Below, piece by piece: positions 33,486 to 44,822 of a DNA stretch of 64,000 nt. The stretch's first letter is position 1, and every line of letters starts with the position of its first letter. The notes beneath the pieces are model-generated. The model was not told the origin of the DNA, searched no databases, and was given only the letters and a program-made list of their open reading frames with translations. Source of the DNA: Telopea speciosissima (Eukaryota; Streptophyta; Magnoliopsida; Proteales; Proteaceae); assembly GCF_018873765.1 (NCBI RefSeq), contig NC_057919.1, forward strand, positions 66,582,984 to 66,646,983, given 5' to 3'. The translations under genes and the position numbers were made by a program.

Positions 33486-34214
33486 ATGGAACAATATCTT
33501 AATCGTCTACTTCTCATTGTCTCTCTATCTTCCCTCCTCTCCTTTTTGTACTCTGCAGAGGCTCGCAATTCCGCCCAACAAGTGGACCTTCCCTACAAAC
33601 TCTCAACTTTCTCCGTCTCCTCCCCCACCCAACCACCCCCAAACCTGGCGGCGTCTTCAGCTTCGCCACCATCACCACCACCAAAACCAGAGCCTACCAA
33701 GCCCCAGCAGGCCACCCCTCCAACCCCACCAGTGACGAATCCAAGCACAAACACCGTAGTTGATCCAAAAATCAATAAAATCTGCCAAGCCACTGACTAC
33801 CCAGATCTCTGTCTCTCTTCCCTCAAACCCTACCTCTATGGAAAGACTGATCTGATCACCATCATGCATGACGAAATCAAGACTTGCAAAGACAGAGCAA
33901 TTGCTGCTTCAGCGGCGGCTCAGAAGAAGTCTCAGGACCCAAAAAACAATATCGACACGATTTCCGTCGCTAAGGATTGCAAACACAGTTTCAGAGATGC
34001 TTTAGCAAACATTCAGGAAGCAGAGGATGCAATGAAGGTTCATGACATTGGCACCGTCAATTCCATGCTTAGCGCCGCTTTGACTGATATAGGTGATTGT
34101 GATGATGAGATCTCCCATAACCGAGAGGTGCAACAGCTCTTATCCCGCCCAGATGTTACCTTGAAAGATCTAACCGGCAATTGCCTCGCCATTGCTTCCT
34201 TGATCAAGTACTAA
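33486..34214 (+). CDS. Pectin methylesterase/invertase inhibitor domain protein, copy 2, 242 aa
   Basis: Paralogue of the gene at 28359 with the same plan: signal peptide (LLLIVSLSSLLSFLYSAEA), Pro/Ser-rich linker (PPSPPPKPEPTKP), then the inhibitor domain starting ICQATDYPDLCLSSLKPYL, with the cysteines at KDCKHSF and GDCDDEI and the end LTGNCLAIASLIKY all kept. Differences cluster in the mature N-terminus and linker, where copy 2 is seven residues shorter. The promoter is conserved with copy 1. Both genes are open, so both are probably expressed; subfunctions are unknown. Confidence 0.92.
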   Translation: MEQYLNRLLLIVSLSSLLSFLYSAEARNSAQQVDLPYKLSTFSVSSPTQPPPNLAASSASPPSPPPKPEPTKPQQATPPTPPVTNPSTNTVVDPKINKICQATDYPDLCLSSLKPYLYGKTDLITIMHDEIKTCKDRAIAASAAAQKKSQDPKNNIDTISVAKDCKHSFRDALANIQEAEDAMKVHDIGTVNSMLSAALTDIGDCDDEISHNREVQQLLSRPDVTLKDLTGNCLAIASLIKY

Positions 34215-34589
34215 CAGAGACGTTCAAATATCCATTGAAGTTGATTTTGGTAGGTTTAATTTCATCGATTTGCTTATAATCTTTCGTTTGCTCTCTAATT
34301 TGTAAACGTATCTGTACTGTAATTTACTTCACAGACCCAATACATTAAAAAATTTGTAAAATTTGTAAAATTTGAATGAAAGAAGAGGCTATCTAGATTG
34401 TCTTTTAATCATGGTCATTATCAAATTCTTTTTGATAATGCTTGTATTAATGAATGTTGTATTATTATTTTATAGAAGCATTTTGGGTCAAAGCACTTTT
34501 TCAAGTGTGTGTCAAAGTTTCAAAATTGTGTTTTGTTTCATTTCCTCCTCTATTTTGTTTGAAATTGGTTGTACTCTCTTGTGTGCAAG

Positions 34590-35116
34590 AGGCTAGAATT
34601 GAACTCAATAATAGTCCCACATTGGTTGTGGGAGAGTTACTTGAGGGGTATATATATAGGATTGTTTCCTTAAGGTGTGAGCCTTTTGGAGAGGAAGACA
34701 CCCTACTCTCTAGTGTGTGGGGGGTCCTTGGGGTGCTTTTGAATCGCGCGCTTGAACCACACTTGTCTATTCATACATATATATGAATAGTTACACCCCC
34801 TCCCTGTACGTGGAGGTATACATACGGTCACACCTCCCATGTAAGGGTTACACCCCTGTACATATATCACCTGTATTCATACGGATGTATCCCTTCATGA
34901 AAGGGTACTCCAGTATTATATATATACACCATGCATTTGAGATAGAGAACGAACGTATTGTCCCGGATCGTCGAGAGATAATCGTATTTTCGTTTAAGTA
35001 ATAAGAGGGTTGTATAGCCGTTTGGTATCCTTGGTACTCGTATTAGGTTCGCAATCTATACGTCCGTGCTTCTTCCTTTCTGGTTCGTTTCACTCTGCAA
35101 CTGGTGTGCGATAACA
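34590..35116 (+). mobile_element. Probable LTR remnant (Copia-like)
   Basis: The stretch agtcccacattggttgtggg near 34614, followed by a TATA-like gtatatatatagg near 34649 and repetitive cacctccatgtaagggttac-type sequence, is typical of certain plant Copia LTRs. It may end at gataaca near 35116. No primer site or internal region follows and no target duplication was found, so the limits are approximate. It may be a solo LTR fossil. Confidence 0.4.
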
Positions 35117-35653
35117 GGTATTTCTCTATTTCTGTATATCTGCTTTGTCTTACAGTATATGCCTAGTATAACAATGAAACTTCGATGATCACTTATAGCG
35201 TTGGCATCTATTTTTTTTTTTCTTCCAAGAATTGTGCAGAGCTTAAGCCAATGGATGGAGGGGTAAGGTGATACATTTCGCCTTGTTTGTGTATTGAGCG
35301 CACACGACAATAGAGACAGGAAAAAATAAAGGAGTCAAATTGATAGATATATAGATTATAATTGTCAAATGATAATTTGTCAAACATTTTAAATTTGGTG
35401 CACAACAAAACATCATCTCCTTCTATATATATTTGCTCGGCATAATAAGTATTCATATTTTCCACTACCCACAAAATGGAATGAATGAACAAAAAAAATT
35501 ACCAAAAAACTGAAAAATAAAATTACAAATGGTCAAAGGCAGCCTAAAGTGGAGGAATGAGGGTTGAATTCAATGCCCAAGGGAAAGTTTTTCCACATGC
35601 CAAAATGGAAAAAAAAAAACTCTCATAGTCCTCCTTCCTAACAATCCCCCACG
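35117..35653. other. Intergenic DNA, no gene seen
   Basis: AT-rich, with a T run near 35211. Nothing recognised. Confidence 0.4.
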
Positions 35654-36762
35654 TAAGGGTGTCACCAAATCTAAAATCGAGTCGAATCAAATAAATTTGG
35701 TATGATTTCGGTCTTTCGGGTCTGCTATATGGTTATTTAATTTGAATACGATTTTACGACAAAACCCGTCGATTTGAACCAAAACCGAATGAATACATTA
35801 GGTTAAATCCAAAACCCTATATCTTTTATTTATTTATTTTGGTAAGTGGTAAGAATCCAAAACAGCAAAAGCCGCAATTATGGATTTATGGCCTGCAAAA
35901 TCGAAAAACCCTATATCTTTTCTATTTTTTTTGGTAAGTGGTAAGAATCCAAAACGGCAAAAGCCGCAATTATGGATTTATGGTCCATAAAATTGGAAGA
36001 GAATGGATCATCTGCACGTACCAAGGTGAACGTATATCTCAAAGTCAATCATATTTTAATTTTGTTTCCATAAAAACCTTTTTCATTGTAAATGGTAAAA
36101 ATAGGACAGGTGATTGGTTCTCACATGTACTGCAGAGGAACCCAACTCAAACCGGAAAACCCTATATCTTTTCTGTTTTTTTTTGGTAACCGAAAACCTA
36201 ATATGGCATTATAGATTTATGGTTATATCAGTATATCACTATTCTGGCCTATATCCATGAATATGATATATGACCTTTCGTATACCACATTTCAAAAAAG
36301 AACTCTCTCTTCTGCAAGTCTGCAACGGTGATCGACATGACCACAAACCATTGGAAGATGGCCTAATCTAGATGATCAATTCCATGAAAAAGCCTGAGCA
36401 CTGCCCAAGGCCTTTGAGCGTTGAAAGGAACTCTTAGGATTTCCATCTTCCAGCCGCTCTGGTTTTTCCTTCTCAAAACTTCAACTTTTAAAAGTGTTTT
36501 CATTGAGGAAAAATGGGAAGCAAGGAAGGAAAGGCTAGGGAGAAGCCGAATTAAAACAGTATTGCAGAATGTGGTAAAGGGTTTCCGCATTGGAGAACCG
36601 AATTACACCTGAATTGGAATCGTATTGGGAAACCGAATTAAAATTGTATCAAACTGAAATGAGTAGATTCGGATTCGGTTTTCAGTCCCACAACCGACTC
36701 GTTTTCGATTTGATTTCGGATCACACCATCAAGGCATGGAACCGAACCGATTGACACCCTTA
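35654..36762. mobile_element. hAT-like non-autonomous DNA transposon, about 1.1 kb
   Basis: The ends are inverted: TAAGGGTGTCA (35654-35664) and TGACACCCTTA (36752-36762). The flanks cccccacg and ccctgacg agree at 6 of 8 positions, fitting a decayed 8-bp hAT duplication. The interior has no transposase. It contains an internal repeat of about 94 bp (35811, 35905, and a diverged third near 36156) and words such as aaccgaaccgattgacaccc near the right end. Decayed relatives start at 15716 and 18257. Confidence 0.65.
35811..35998. repeat. Internal tandem repeat of the hAT-like element, unit about 94 bp
   Basis: Two adjacent copies (from 35811 and 35905) share aaaaccctatatctttt, ggtaagtggtaagaatcc and gccgcaattatggatttatgg. 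A diverged partial copy occurs at about 36156-36222. Confidence 0.85.
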
Positions 36763-37199
36763 CCCTGACGCTGTCTCTCCTCTACCCCTATTGATGAAAC
36801 CGAACATGTGCACCCTCTCTCTCTCTCTCTCTCTCTCAACATAAAATGACCTATCTGGATCTTATATATGGCATTGTTTACCACAACAATAGATGTGGCC
36901 AAACGATATCATACATTAAAAGGTAACGGGACCATTTTATGTGAGGAGGAGAGACACTAACACAGAGGTGCTAACGTACCCTACCAGGCGGCTCACAGAA
37001 CCTTTCCCTTACAAAAAATACTATCATAACTTTAACAATTGGCATGCTGGAAGGTGGGTATTGGTTTTAATATTTCCATATGGCATGATCCATGGATACC
37101 TCGTATAAATAATTTCAGAATTCCTTCTACTCATCCAATTAATCCCTATTAATATTTTTTTTATTTGAGTGATCAAATTCTAAATTACAATGACATCTT
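36763..37199. other. Intergenic DNA before the tRNA gene
   Basis: A CT run at 36815-36837. 36940-37010 is a half copy of the 20938-21080 MITE family (agacactaacacagaggtgc). No gene. Confidence 0.45.
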
Positions 37200-37281
37200 G
37201 TCGATATGTCCGAGTGGTTAAGGAGACAGACTTGAAATCTGTTGGGCTTCGCCCGCGCAGGTTCGAACCCTGCTGTCGACG
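37200..37281 (+). tRNA. tRNA-Ser (anticodon UGA)
   Basis: The full cloverleaf can be drawn: acceptor stem GTCGATA with TGTCGAC, D-arm TCC-GGA with GAGTGGTTAA in the loop, anticodon stem ACAGA/TCTGT around loop CTTGAAA with TGA at 37233-37235, a long variable arm (TGGGC-TTC-GCCCG) as expected of a class II serine tRNA, and T-arm GCAGG-TTCGAAC-CCTGC. It has no intron and no encoded CCA. A T run (37286-37290) downstream fits polymerase III termination. It decodes UCA. A nuclear gene is inferred from its surroundings. Confidence 0.95.
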
Positions 37282-37289
37282 AATCTATT

Positions 37290-38150
37290 TTGTTACTTTT
37301 AGAGTTTTAGTCACCCCAAAAAATAAAAAGAGCGGCTATTGTCATTCCGCTCGTACCCTACGTCGGGCAGCTCGCACTGTAGAAGATTTGAATCTTTGTT
37401 GCTAGTCGTTCAACAAAAATAATGTCAAATTTTGTATGGCATTTTAAAATTCATCCAAAGTTTTGCAAGTTTTTATGAGAAATTCTTGTAAATGCATTAC
37501 AAATAGAAAAACTACCTTATTACATGTTGACCTTTATTGTTGTTTTTGTAATACAGAATTAGGGATTGAATGGCACGTTTTCTTATCTTATGATTTTGCT
37601 AAAAGAAACTTGGTTGCTGGACCATTGGGCGCTTAAGGTCTGAATATCTCATTTCAATATCTCTTTGTGATTTGGTTGAGTCTTTGTCTCTAATCATTCT
37701 TTAATAAAAATCAGAAAAAGCAAGACCTTGTATCAATTCTTGTTGTAATTATTACCTTTCTTTGGATGATTTGGAATATTTCGCCAAATAAATCACAATC
37801 CTATATTGTCAATAAATAAAGTTTGACTGGAACATAACTTTGTCAATACAAATTAGATTTGATAAATTTTTAGACTTTTTGGATAATTAATTTTATGTTC
37901 TACTTAATGCAAACAAAAAGTCTCATGTCCAAATGGCATCATTTGATTAGTCAAACTTATTAGAGAGTAAACATGCTTTTCCTAAATTAAGAGTAGTTTA
38001 ATTTTCCAAGAATTTTACCCCAAAAAAAAAATAAAAAATTCCAAGAACAATATGGATTAGTTATGAAAGTAAGTATACCAAAACAATGATTATTATTATT
38101 ATGCAAATCTTCCAATATAAGTTGGGTCACAAGTGTTGAATCCTCACAGT
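37290..38150. other. Intergenic DNA, no gene seen
   Basis: AT-rich, nothing recognised. 38150-38380 holds two similar stretches about 110-120 bp apart (agactatt, aaaaatctag, gttcagtatttgaaa), a short duplication at the start of the LINE remains. Confidence 0.4.
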
Positions 38151-41100
38151 TAGACTATTTAAAAGATCTGTACAAAAATTTGCAATGGATTTTAGATGCT
38201 GAGGAGATTTCTTAGCTTCAAAAATCTAGGGTTCAGTATTTGAAAGAGGGGGATCGAAATACTTCCTCACAGCTAGACTATTAGAAAGACCTGTATAAAA
38301 ATCCAGAACGGATTTTGGATGCCGAGGAGGTTTTGGGCTTCAAAAATCTAGTGTTCAGTATTTAAAAAGGGGGGGATTGAAACACTAGGTTTTTTCATGC
38401 TATGGCCAATATGAATGTGTCAACAATCTATTTCTTTTGTTTGTGATTCCTAGGGCAAAAGGGTAGATGATACACCTTCTATTGCTAGGCTTTTTTATGA
38501 TTACTAGTAATATCTACACCACCTCTAGTCCTTTAGACTCAGCATCAAATGAGGGTTTAGTTGATCATGCTATTTTTTATATAAAGAATGAGAGCTTAAT
38601 TTCAATACCTATTGAGGATGAATCATACAAGTAGTGTCTGGTTTGGACATTATAATGCCCTTGGACATGATGGGATTCAAGTTATCTTTTTCCAGTAGTG
38701 TTAGGATATAATAAAGATGTTGTGGCATCTTTTGTTCAGATTATAGGCCTTTAACCAAGAGTCAATCATACTTTGATCACATTAATCCCTAAGAAAGATA
38801 GGCATATAACTGTTAAAGATTATAGGCCTATTATTCTTTATATTGTTATGTATAAATATTTATTATTAAGTTATAAACTAATAGATTGAAACCTTTCCTA
38901 GAATATTTATATCTCTGCTCAAGTAGCATTTGTTCAAGGAAGACAAAATTTGGATGATGTGATTATAGCCTATGAGATTTTTTTTTTTCGAATCACTATA
39001 ATGGTAAGATTGGGTGGATAGGATTAAATTACACATGTTTAAAGCTTATGATAGACTAGAGTGAGGTTATGTTAGAGTAATTTTTGAATTTTAATTAGTG
39101 CCTCCTGGTGTGATATGGTTTGTTCCATCATGACATCTAGTTCTTTTTCTGTAAAATTAAGAGATAGTTGTTTTGGGTTTTTGAACCTTCTAAAGGGATT
39201 CATTAGGGGTGCCCATTAAGTCCTTATTTATTTATTATTGTTATGGAATGGTTGTCTGGGCTAATTAAAGCACATAGAGATTTGAATCTTTTTAAAAGGA
39301 TTAGAATGTGTAGGTATGGCCCCAAGGTTACACATTTATTATTTGTTGATGATACTCTTCTTGTTATTATAGTTAATGAACATGATATCTCTAAGTATTT
39401 TAAATCTTTTTTAGGATTTGTCTGGTCAATAGATAAATTATCAAAAAATTGGATTGGTGTTTAGTAAGTCTTTTTCTCTCGCTACTAGAAGTATAGTTTA
39501 TGATGTTTAATTGCCAAATTTGTAGATGAGTTGGCTATCTATTGAGGAACTACTATCTTTCATCCTAGAAACTCTACTTCTGCATGGAATCGTGTTATGT
39601 CTAGAGTTAAAAAGAAATGAAAATTTCCACTTCTACAACAATTACAACAACTCGGTCTTATCACAAGTAAATGAGGTCGGCTACATGGATCCTAGTATTA
39701 GTAATAAGAAGTAGGAAGAAGGAGATCACAACAAAGACACTAACTATAGGGCATTGACCTTAGCTGCGAACTGCATCATATCTACTCAACATTCCGCTCT
39801 TGTCCTCAAGAGAGGTGTGTAATACAACAACAGCGTCCCAACAACAAAGACCAACTAAAAGGGGTCAGCCACGTAGATCTTCGCTTTCTAATCAGCTCTG
39901 TTTGGGAGCAAGGCCTAAGCTAAGCATTTCTTTCTTCACCACTTCTCCTACGGTTATCTCAAGCCTGCCTCTAGCTCTGCTAGCTCCCTCAATCTAAATC
40001 AGGTCGCTCCTTCAGACTGGGGCATCCGAAGGCCTCCGTTGAACATGGATTTGAGCTACTCACAACCTAGCTCTAATGTGGTCATTCCTTACTTCATTCC
40101 TCCTCGTTTTCTCACACATCCATCTCAACCTCTTCATCTCTGCAACACCAAGTTTATTTATATGACACTTATTCAGAGCCCCGCATTCCACACCGTACAT
40201 CATAGCTGGTCTAATTAATGTCAATCCTATAAAAATTTTCTTTAAGTTTTAAAGGAATACGTCGATCACACAAAACTTTGGACGCACTTCTCCATTTTAT
40301 CCACCCTACTTTAATCCTCTGGGCAACATTGTCTTCTATGTCACAAAGTTGTGCGTGGTATTTTGATTAAATCTATTTTCAATTCAATTCCATCATATTA
40401 GATGTCTTGTTTCCCTTTGCCCAAAAACTTAGAAAGTGGTCTCCTATCACATGGCAATCTGTGTGAGGACCTAAGATGTTATGAGTATTAGGAGTTCGAT
40501 CAAGATTCTATGGTTCATAGTAAGGCATCGTTAGTTAAGTTAAGTTGGGATGGAGATTGTTGACCAATCCATCTTCTGTGTGGGCTCAGATCCTTAAGGC
40601 TAAATACTTTAGGAATGGTGAGTTATAATATAATGTGGTTTGTAAAGAAAAAGTTCTATTGTTTGGAATAGTATTGTTAAGATATTACCTTTGTTAAAAA
40701 AGAAGGTGTGTTGGCAGATTGTGAATGGGCAAGTTATGATCCGATCCAAGGATTCCGACAATTGATAATTTTACTTTTCCACAAGATTTTGCTCTTCACC
40801 CATCGTTCTCAAGGGTGAATGAGTTAATTCCGAGTGGTAAATGGAATTCTTCACTTATAAGTTTTCTTTTTCCAGCATCGATTTTTCAAAGGAAATTTTG
40901 AAGATTCCTATTGTGTCAACTTCTTTATCTGATAAATGGATTTTTGTTTTAACCAAGAATGGTAAGCTTACTACTCAAGAAATGGCCAAATATATTTTGA
41001 AAAAATATTGATGCTTTGAATGCTTCTATTGGTCATATTAGATTATGAAAATATGTTTGGGCTTTATCGATCCGAAATTTAAACTGTTCTTGTGGAAGGT

Positions 41101-41775
41101 GTTACATTAAGAGTCTTTGTACTAAATATCATCTTTTAAAGCTTATGGATTTTAATAATCTTTGTTGTTTTGGTAAGAAAGAAAGATTGAGAATCAGATT
41201 ACGTATTATGTTATCCTGTGATTTTGTATACATATTTGAAGAGTAGGTCTATTAGGTCTATTAATTAGGTCTAATGATAGCTATGAGTCATTGAGAGAAA
41301 TTTATGTGTTTGAGAGATACCAAGGAGTATCACCTATGGATCGTCTAATTATTATTTGTGATGGCAGTTATGACCAAAATACTGGAGAAGCTGGCTTGGT
41401 ATCAGTCTTTCTTTTTAACTCTACTTATAACTTTTATGAATCATGGATTTTCAGACAGTGCACAGGATGCAAAAATCAGAAGAATATTACAAGGACTACA
41501 CAAGGTGCATGGGCAAGAATGGGAGGAGATAGATGTTTTGAATGATTGTACAGAAGTTGTGGTTGGCTTACTCAGGAGACTAAGAAAGGATGGTTGTGGG
41601 AACTTTTTGTCTTGTTATTTGATGGTGTCAATACTATTAACTCCTTCAAATTTGTATGTATAAGGAAGGTGAATAGATCTCTAATAGTAATAGTTAGCTC
41701 ATGTATTAGCCAGGCATGCAAAGGATAGAAAATTAAACCTTCATGTGGATGAAATACCGATGAACTTGTTTCCCA
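38150..41775 (+). mobile_element. L1-type LINE remnant 1 with RNase H, decayed
   Basis: Reverse transcriptase blocks in order: a TLIPKKDR-like block (38770-38811), FVQGRQNLDD near 38930, GCPLSPYLF near 39208, and the catalytic box FVDD at 39342-39353. After the RTE insertion come WSPITW and WAQILKAKYF-like words (40435-40620). An RNase H-like stretch follows near 41338-41570 (ICDGSYDQNTGEAGLVSVF). Many stops and shifts break the frame. Its 3' end meets remnant 2 near 41775 without a poly-A tail. Plant L1 elements with an RNase H domain are known. Confidence 0.8.
39640..40345 (-). mobile_element. RTE-clade LINE 3' fragment inserted in the L1 remnant
   Basis: The - strand sequence matches the 3' part of the LINE at 7880-11200 (compare tcaccacttctcctacggtt and ggccttcgttgaacatg-type words at 39938-40045 with 8303-8390). 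The tail region holds ACAAC runs near 39640 and 39828 with gtcggctacatggatcc-like ends, perhaps two successive 3' ends. It is 5'-truncated, as usual for LINE insertions. Confidence 0.75.
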
Positions 41776-42990
41776 CGCAAGATGTCCAAGTATGGGATGG
41801 TTCTCCTAATGGGCTATATTCGGTCAAATCAACTTACCATTTGCTTGACAATCAAAGACAAGTTATAGAAACGGCTTCACCTACTACCTCAAATTCGGCT
41901 GCAGTTCATCAAGTTCCAGATGGTGCATGTATGGAAAAAGCTTTGGACAGTTCGGACTCTACCTAAAATCAAATCTTTTTTATGAAGGTGTTGTGCACAA
42001 GGAGTGGCATCGGGTGATGGACTTCATCATTGACAGATACCGATTGATCCTTCATGCCAAAAATGCAGGCATCACATGGAAACTATTGATCACATCCTTT
42101 TAGATTGTCTGTTTACACGTGTTATATGGTTCGGGAGTTCTCTATCTTATTCCTCTCCTATAAATCAGGATCTGTATTTAGTAGATGGCTACAAGGGTGG
42201 GATGGTATCTTCCATAAAGACAAGAAGCTTGCACGAGATTCGCTCACTTTGGCATCTTATATTTGATGTTATATTTCGATAGCTAGCAACAACTTGATCT
42301 TTAAGCGCAAAGTATGGTCTCTAACAGAGGTTATTAATGTGGCAAAAAAACAGTGCACAAACTTCCTCTAGGCTCTATCTTCACCGACTTCATCTCCATC
42401 TCCCTCCCGCCCATCGATTGATGTTATGGATCTATCTTGGCAGCCACCTCCACCAGGTTTCGTTAAGCTAAATATCGATGCCTCCCTTCCAATAGATGCA
42501 TCTAAGGGGGTATTAGTTTTTTGCTAAGAGATGACCAGGGTATTCCACTATTGGCAGCATCCGATATTGTTTGCTTCAATACTTCTTACCTCGGGGAGGC
42601 AATTGGCATCCGTACAAGCTTGTCCCAAGCCTTATCTACAGGTTACAGAAGAATTCAAGTTGAACCAAATAGTGCGGAGGTTATAAAATGCCTTCAAGAT
42701 CCTGCTCGTCTGCCACCATTGTTTGCAATGCAAATTATAGAAGATATTAAAACCATTTTTGTCTCTATTTTAATTAATGTAATTTCTTTTGTATTCCAAG
42801 GCATAACAACTCCATAGTTGATACCTTGACCAAGAAGGCTCTATCAGTTGCATGTCTGATCGTATGGCCTGTTTCGACTCTCTAGTTGCTTCTCCTTTGT
42901 GAGGGGGAGGCACCAGGTGACTCGTGCTCCTTTCTTCAATAAATTAACTATTCACAAAAATCTATCAAAATAAAATAAAATAAAATAACT
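41776..42990 (+). mobile_element. L1-type LINE remnant 2, 3' end with zinc-binding and RNase H regions
   Basis: It starts with a VWDGSPNGLYSVKSTYHLL block (the region before the zinc-binding zf-RVT domain). CRHHMETIDHILLDCLF near 42066-42116 is the zf-RVT signature. An RNase H domain spans about 42440-42780 (FVKLNIDASLPIDASKG, then AEVIKCLQDP). The 3' end is marked by aataaattaactattcac (42940) followed by A-rich repeats (aaaataaaataaaat), typical of plant L1 tails. Frame broken. Confidence 0.8.
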
Positions 42991-43529
42991 ATTCACAAAA
43001 AAAAATGTGGATTAATTTATTATGACCCATATGAACTAGGGTTTTGCAGCCTTGTAGGAATACTGAGATTGCTTTGGGACTTTCGAGGAGCGAAAGTATG
43101 GATGAACTGACTGTCAAGAGGTGATCAACTGGCTGACATAAAAAACCAAGCGAAGGATGGTCATAGGAGGTATTGAAGATGAGTAAAAGAATAGTATCCA
43201 CAGCCCACAAATGGACTATAAAGGCTAGAAGTTTTGGGCTGGCATGGCATCCATGGGTTAAAGAAGATGTCCAAAACTTTTTATTTAACCCCAAACTGTG
43301 TCTAAATTCTAAATTACGCAGGAGAGTGCGATGTTTTAGCGTGCGCACACACCTGCAGTACTCCTCCGCGTGAGAATGGAAGAGAAATAAAAAGAAAGGC
43401 GTTCAAGGGATCAAGAAGGAGAGACTAGAGAGAGAAATGGGTTACTGGGGTGGTGAACTGGTGACCGCAACGAGATAGGAAACAATATTAAGGTTATACT
43501 ACAACAACAACAAAAACAACACAGGTGGT
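42991..43529. other. Intergenic DNA before the INO80B-like gene
   Basis: A/T-rich to 43060, then unrecognised sequence. An ACA-repeat run (acaacaacaacaaaaac) at 43501-43517 and a TG run at 43526-43538 probably lie in the promoter or leader. Confidence 0.4.
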
Positions 43530-43550
43530 GTGTGTGTGGGAATAAGAAAG

Positions 43551-44805
43551 ATGGAGAAGATTAGGCTTCTTCATGACCTAGAACTTAAAACTCTAACCCT
43601 AACCCTTATTCTCTTTCTGACCCAAGTACTCTTCCGCCTTTCACGACCCAACCAGAAGCCAATATATGATTCATCATCACAGCTATTACCATCATCATCA
43701 TCACCATCCTTGTTATCATCACCATCATCAAGCACAAAAGCAAATAACCTTGTTCTTAACTCCCCCTTTCTCTTAAACCAAGTGTTATCTTTACCTTCTT
43801 TCCCTCCTCTCTCTCTCTTCTGGCTCTTTTATTTTCTTCTTCTCTTGGGAATTGGGTCTCTTCCTTTTGGGTTCCTTGCGAAGAAGACATTAGGGTTTCG
43901 TGAGCATCGTCTCCTTCGACAAGGTAAGGCTTCTCTGTCTTTGTATTTCTTCATCTATGCGTCTCTATTATCTTGATTTCATTATGTTTGTTTTTTATCT
44001 TTATGGATGTGTTCTATTGATGTTGTTTCTCTTTGATGGATTGATGAGATGGGTTCTCTGTTTTTCTTCTATTTTTTCTTGATGTGTTATTATGGATGTG
44101 GTTCATCTTCATCTTTGTTTCTGGGGTTATTCTGCTCTCGCAATGCTTGATGGTTTGATCGAAGCGGATTTTTTTCATATTCTTTGTTTGATTTATATGG
44201 GTTTTTTTTTTTCCGTCTCCGGTTGTTGATCTGTTTTGGGTTTCAATTGGAACCTGATCCTAGCACTCCATTAGCACCCTACGTTATCCATCGCTAAGGG
44301 TTTCTCTGCGTTGGTACCTTAGGTTTTTGTTTTCCTCATCCGGGTGCGGGATCTCTGGGTTGTCTAGCCATTTTCTCTTTTCTTGTAATATCTAGGCTTG
44401 CCAGTTCTGCGTCCATGTTCCTCCAAATGAATGCATGACGTATTTGGTATTAGTTTGTGTTATCGATCCTTTGTGCTTTTTATCTTTTAACGTTCTTGAA
44501 GCTTTATGCTCCTGTTTGCTGCTTCCTCCGGTACTGTGTTATGTAAACTTAGAGACAATATCCTATCTTGGATATCTTTGTGATTGTTGGGTCGATTTGC
44601 TTTCCCTCCTACTGTTAGCTCTTGTTATTGCTTTATATTTGTCAAGTTTATTGTTTTTCGTTCAATTTGAGAAGTTAATTCAGTATATTAACAATTATTT
44701 CAATCATTCCCGGCTGTAGATTTTTCAGACTTCCCGGAATACAAAGTTTTCTGTGTTCCCTTCCCCATTTGGGAAGGAACAAGGACCATTATTTCATTGG
44801 TGTAA
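43551..44805 (+). CDS. Upstream reading frame in the 5' leader of the INO80B-like gene, 149 codons
   Basis: Starting at ATG 43551 (MEKIRLLHDLELKTLTL), the frame runs to a consensus splice donor (gacaag|gtaaggc, exon end 43923), continues after the acceptor at 44727-44728 and ends in TAA at 44803-44805, 17 nt before the main start codon. Exons 43551-43923 and 44729-44805 total 450 nt. The product has a hydrophobic segment (TLILFLTQVLF), a Ser-rich stretch, a second hydrophobic segment (LFWLFYFLLLLGIGSL) and a tail ending WEGTRTIISLV. No family was recognised. It may be a real small membrane protein translated from a two-cistron mRNA, an upstream ORF that limits translation of the main protein, or chance. 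The splice is inferred from consensus sites. Confidence 0.45.
43924..44728 (+). other. Leader intron of the INO80B-like gene
   Basis: Donor gtaaggc at 43924 and acceptor tttttcag at 44728; T-rich throughout, as plant leader introns are. Such introns often raise expression. Inferred from splice consensus and from the upstream frame staying open. Confidence 0.6.
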
Positions 44806-44822
44806 ATTCATTATTTTCTCCC

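Larger units (their letters stand above)
29144..34240. repeat. Tandem duplication, unit B (5.1 kb)
   Basis: It begins at the point where the first inhibitor gene's 3' flank (ccattgaag) switches to tggatggctgaataaag, the start of unit A. It is longer than unit A because of extra sequence, mainly within 30110-31130 and 31440-32700, including the MITE at 32286-32442. The 31455-31540 and 33000-33150 segments share words such as gaggtacctcaaacataat with 27850-27950. No gene is seen before the inhibitor gene. Confidence 0.85.

Noticed and set aside
34454-34786. 110-aa open frame on the + strand
   Set aside because: It overlaps the LTR-like sequence and has no domain.
42989-43348. 119-aa open frame on the - strand
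   Set aside because: No family likeness and it lies in the LINE tail and intergenic DNA; judged chance.
44769-44822. In-frame 5' extension of the INO80B-like protein (18 codons)
   Set aside because: It begins with TTG, and the ATG at 44823 starts the family-like MGSFGGPGFDG.
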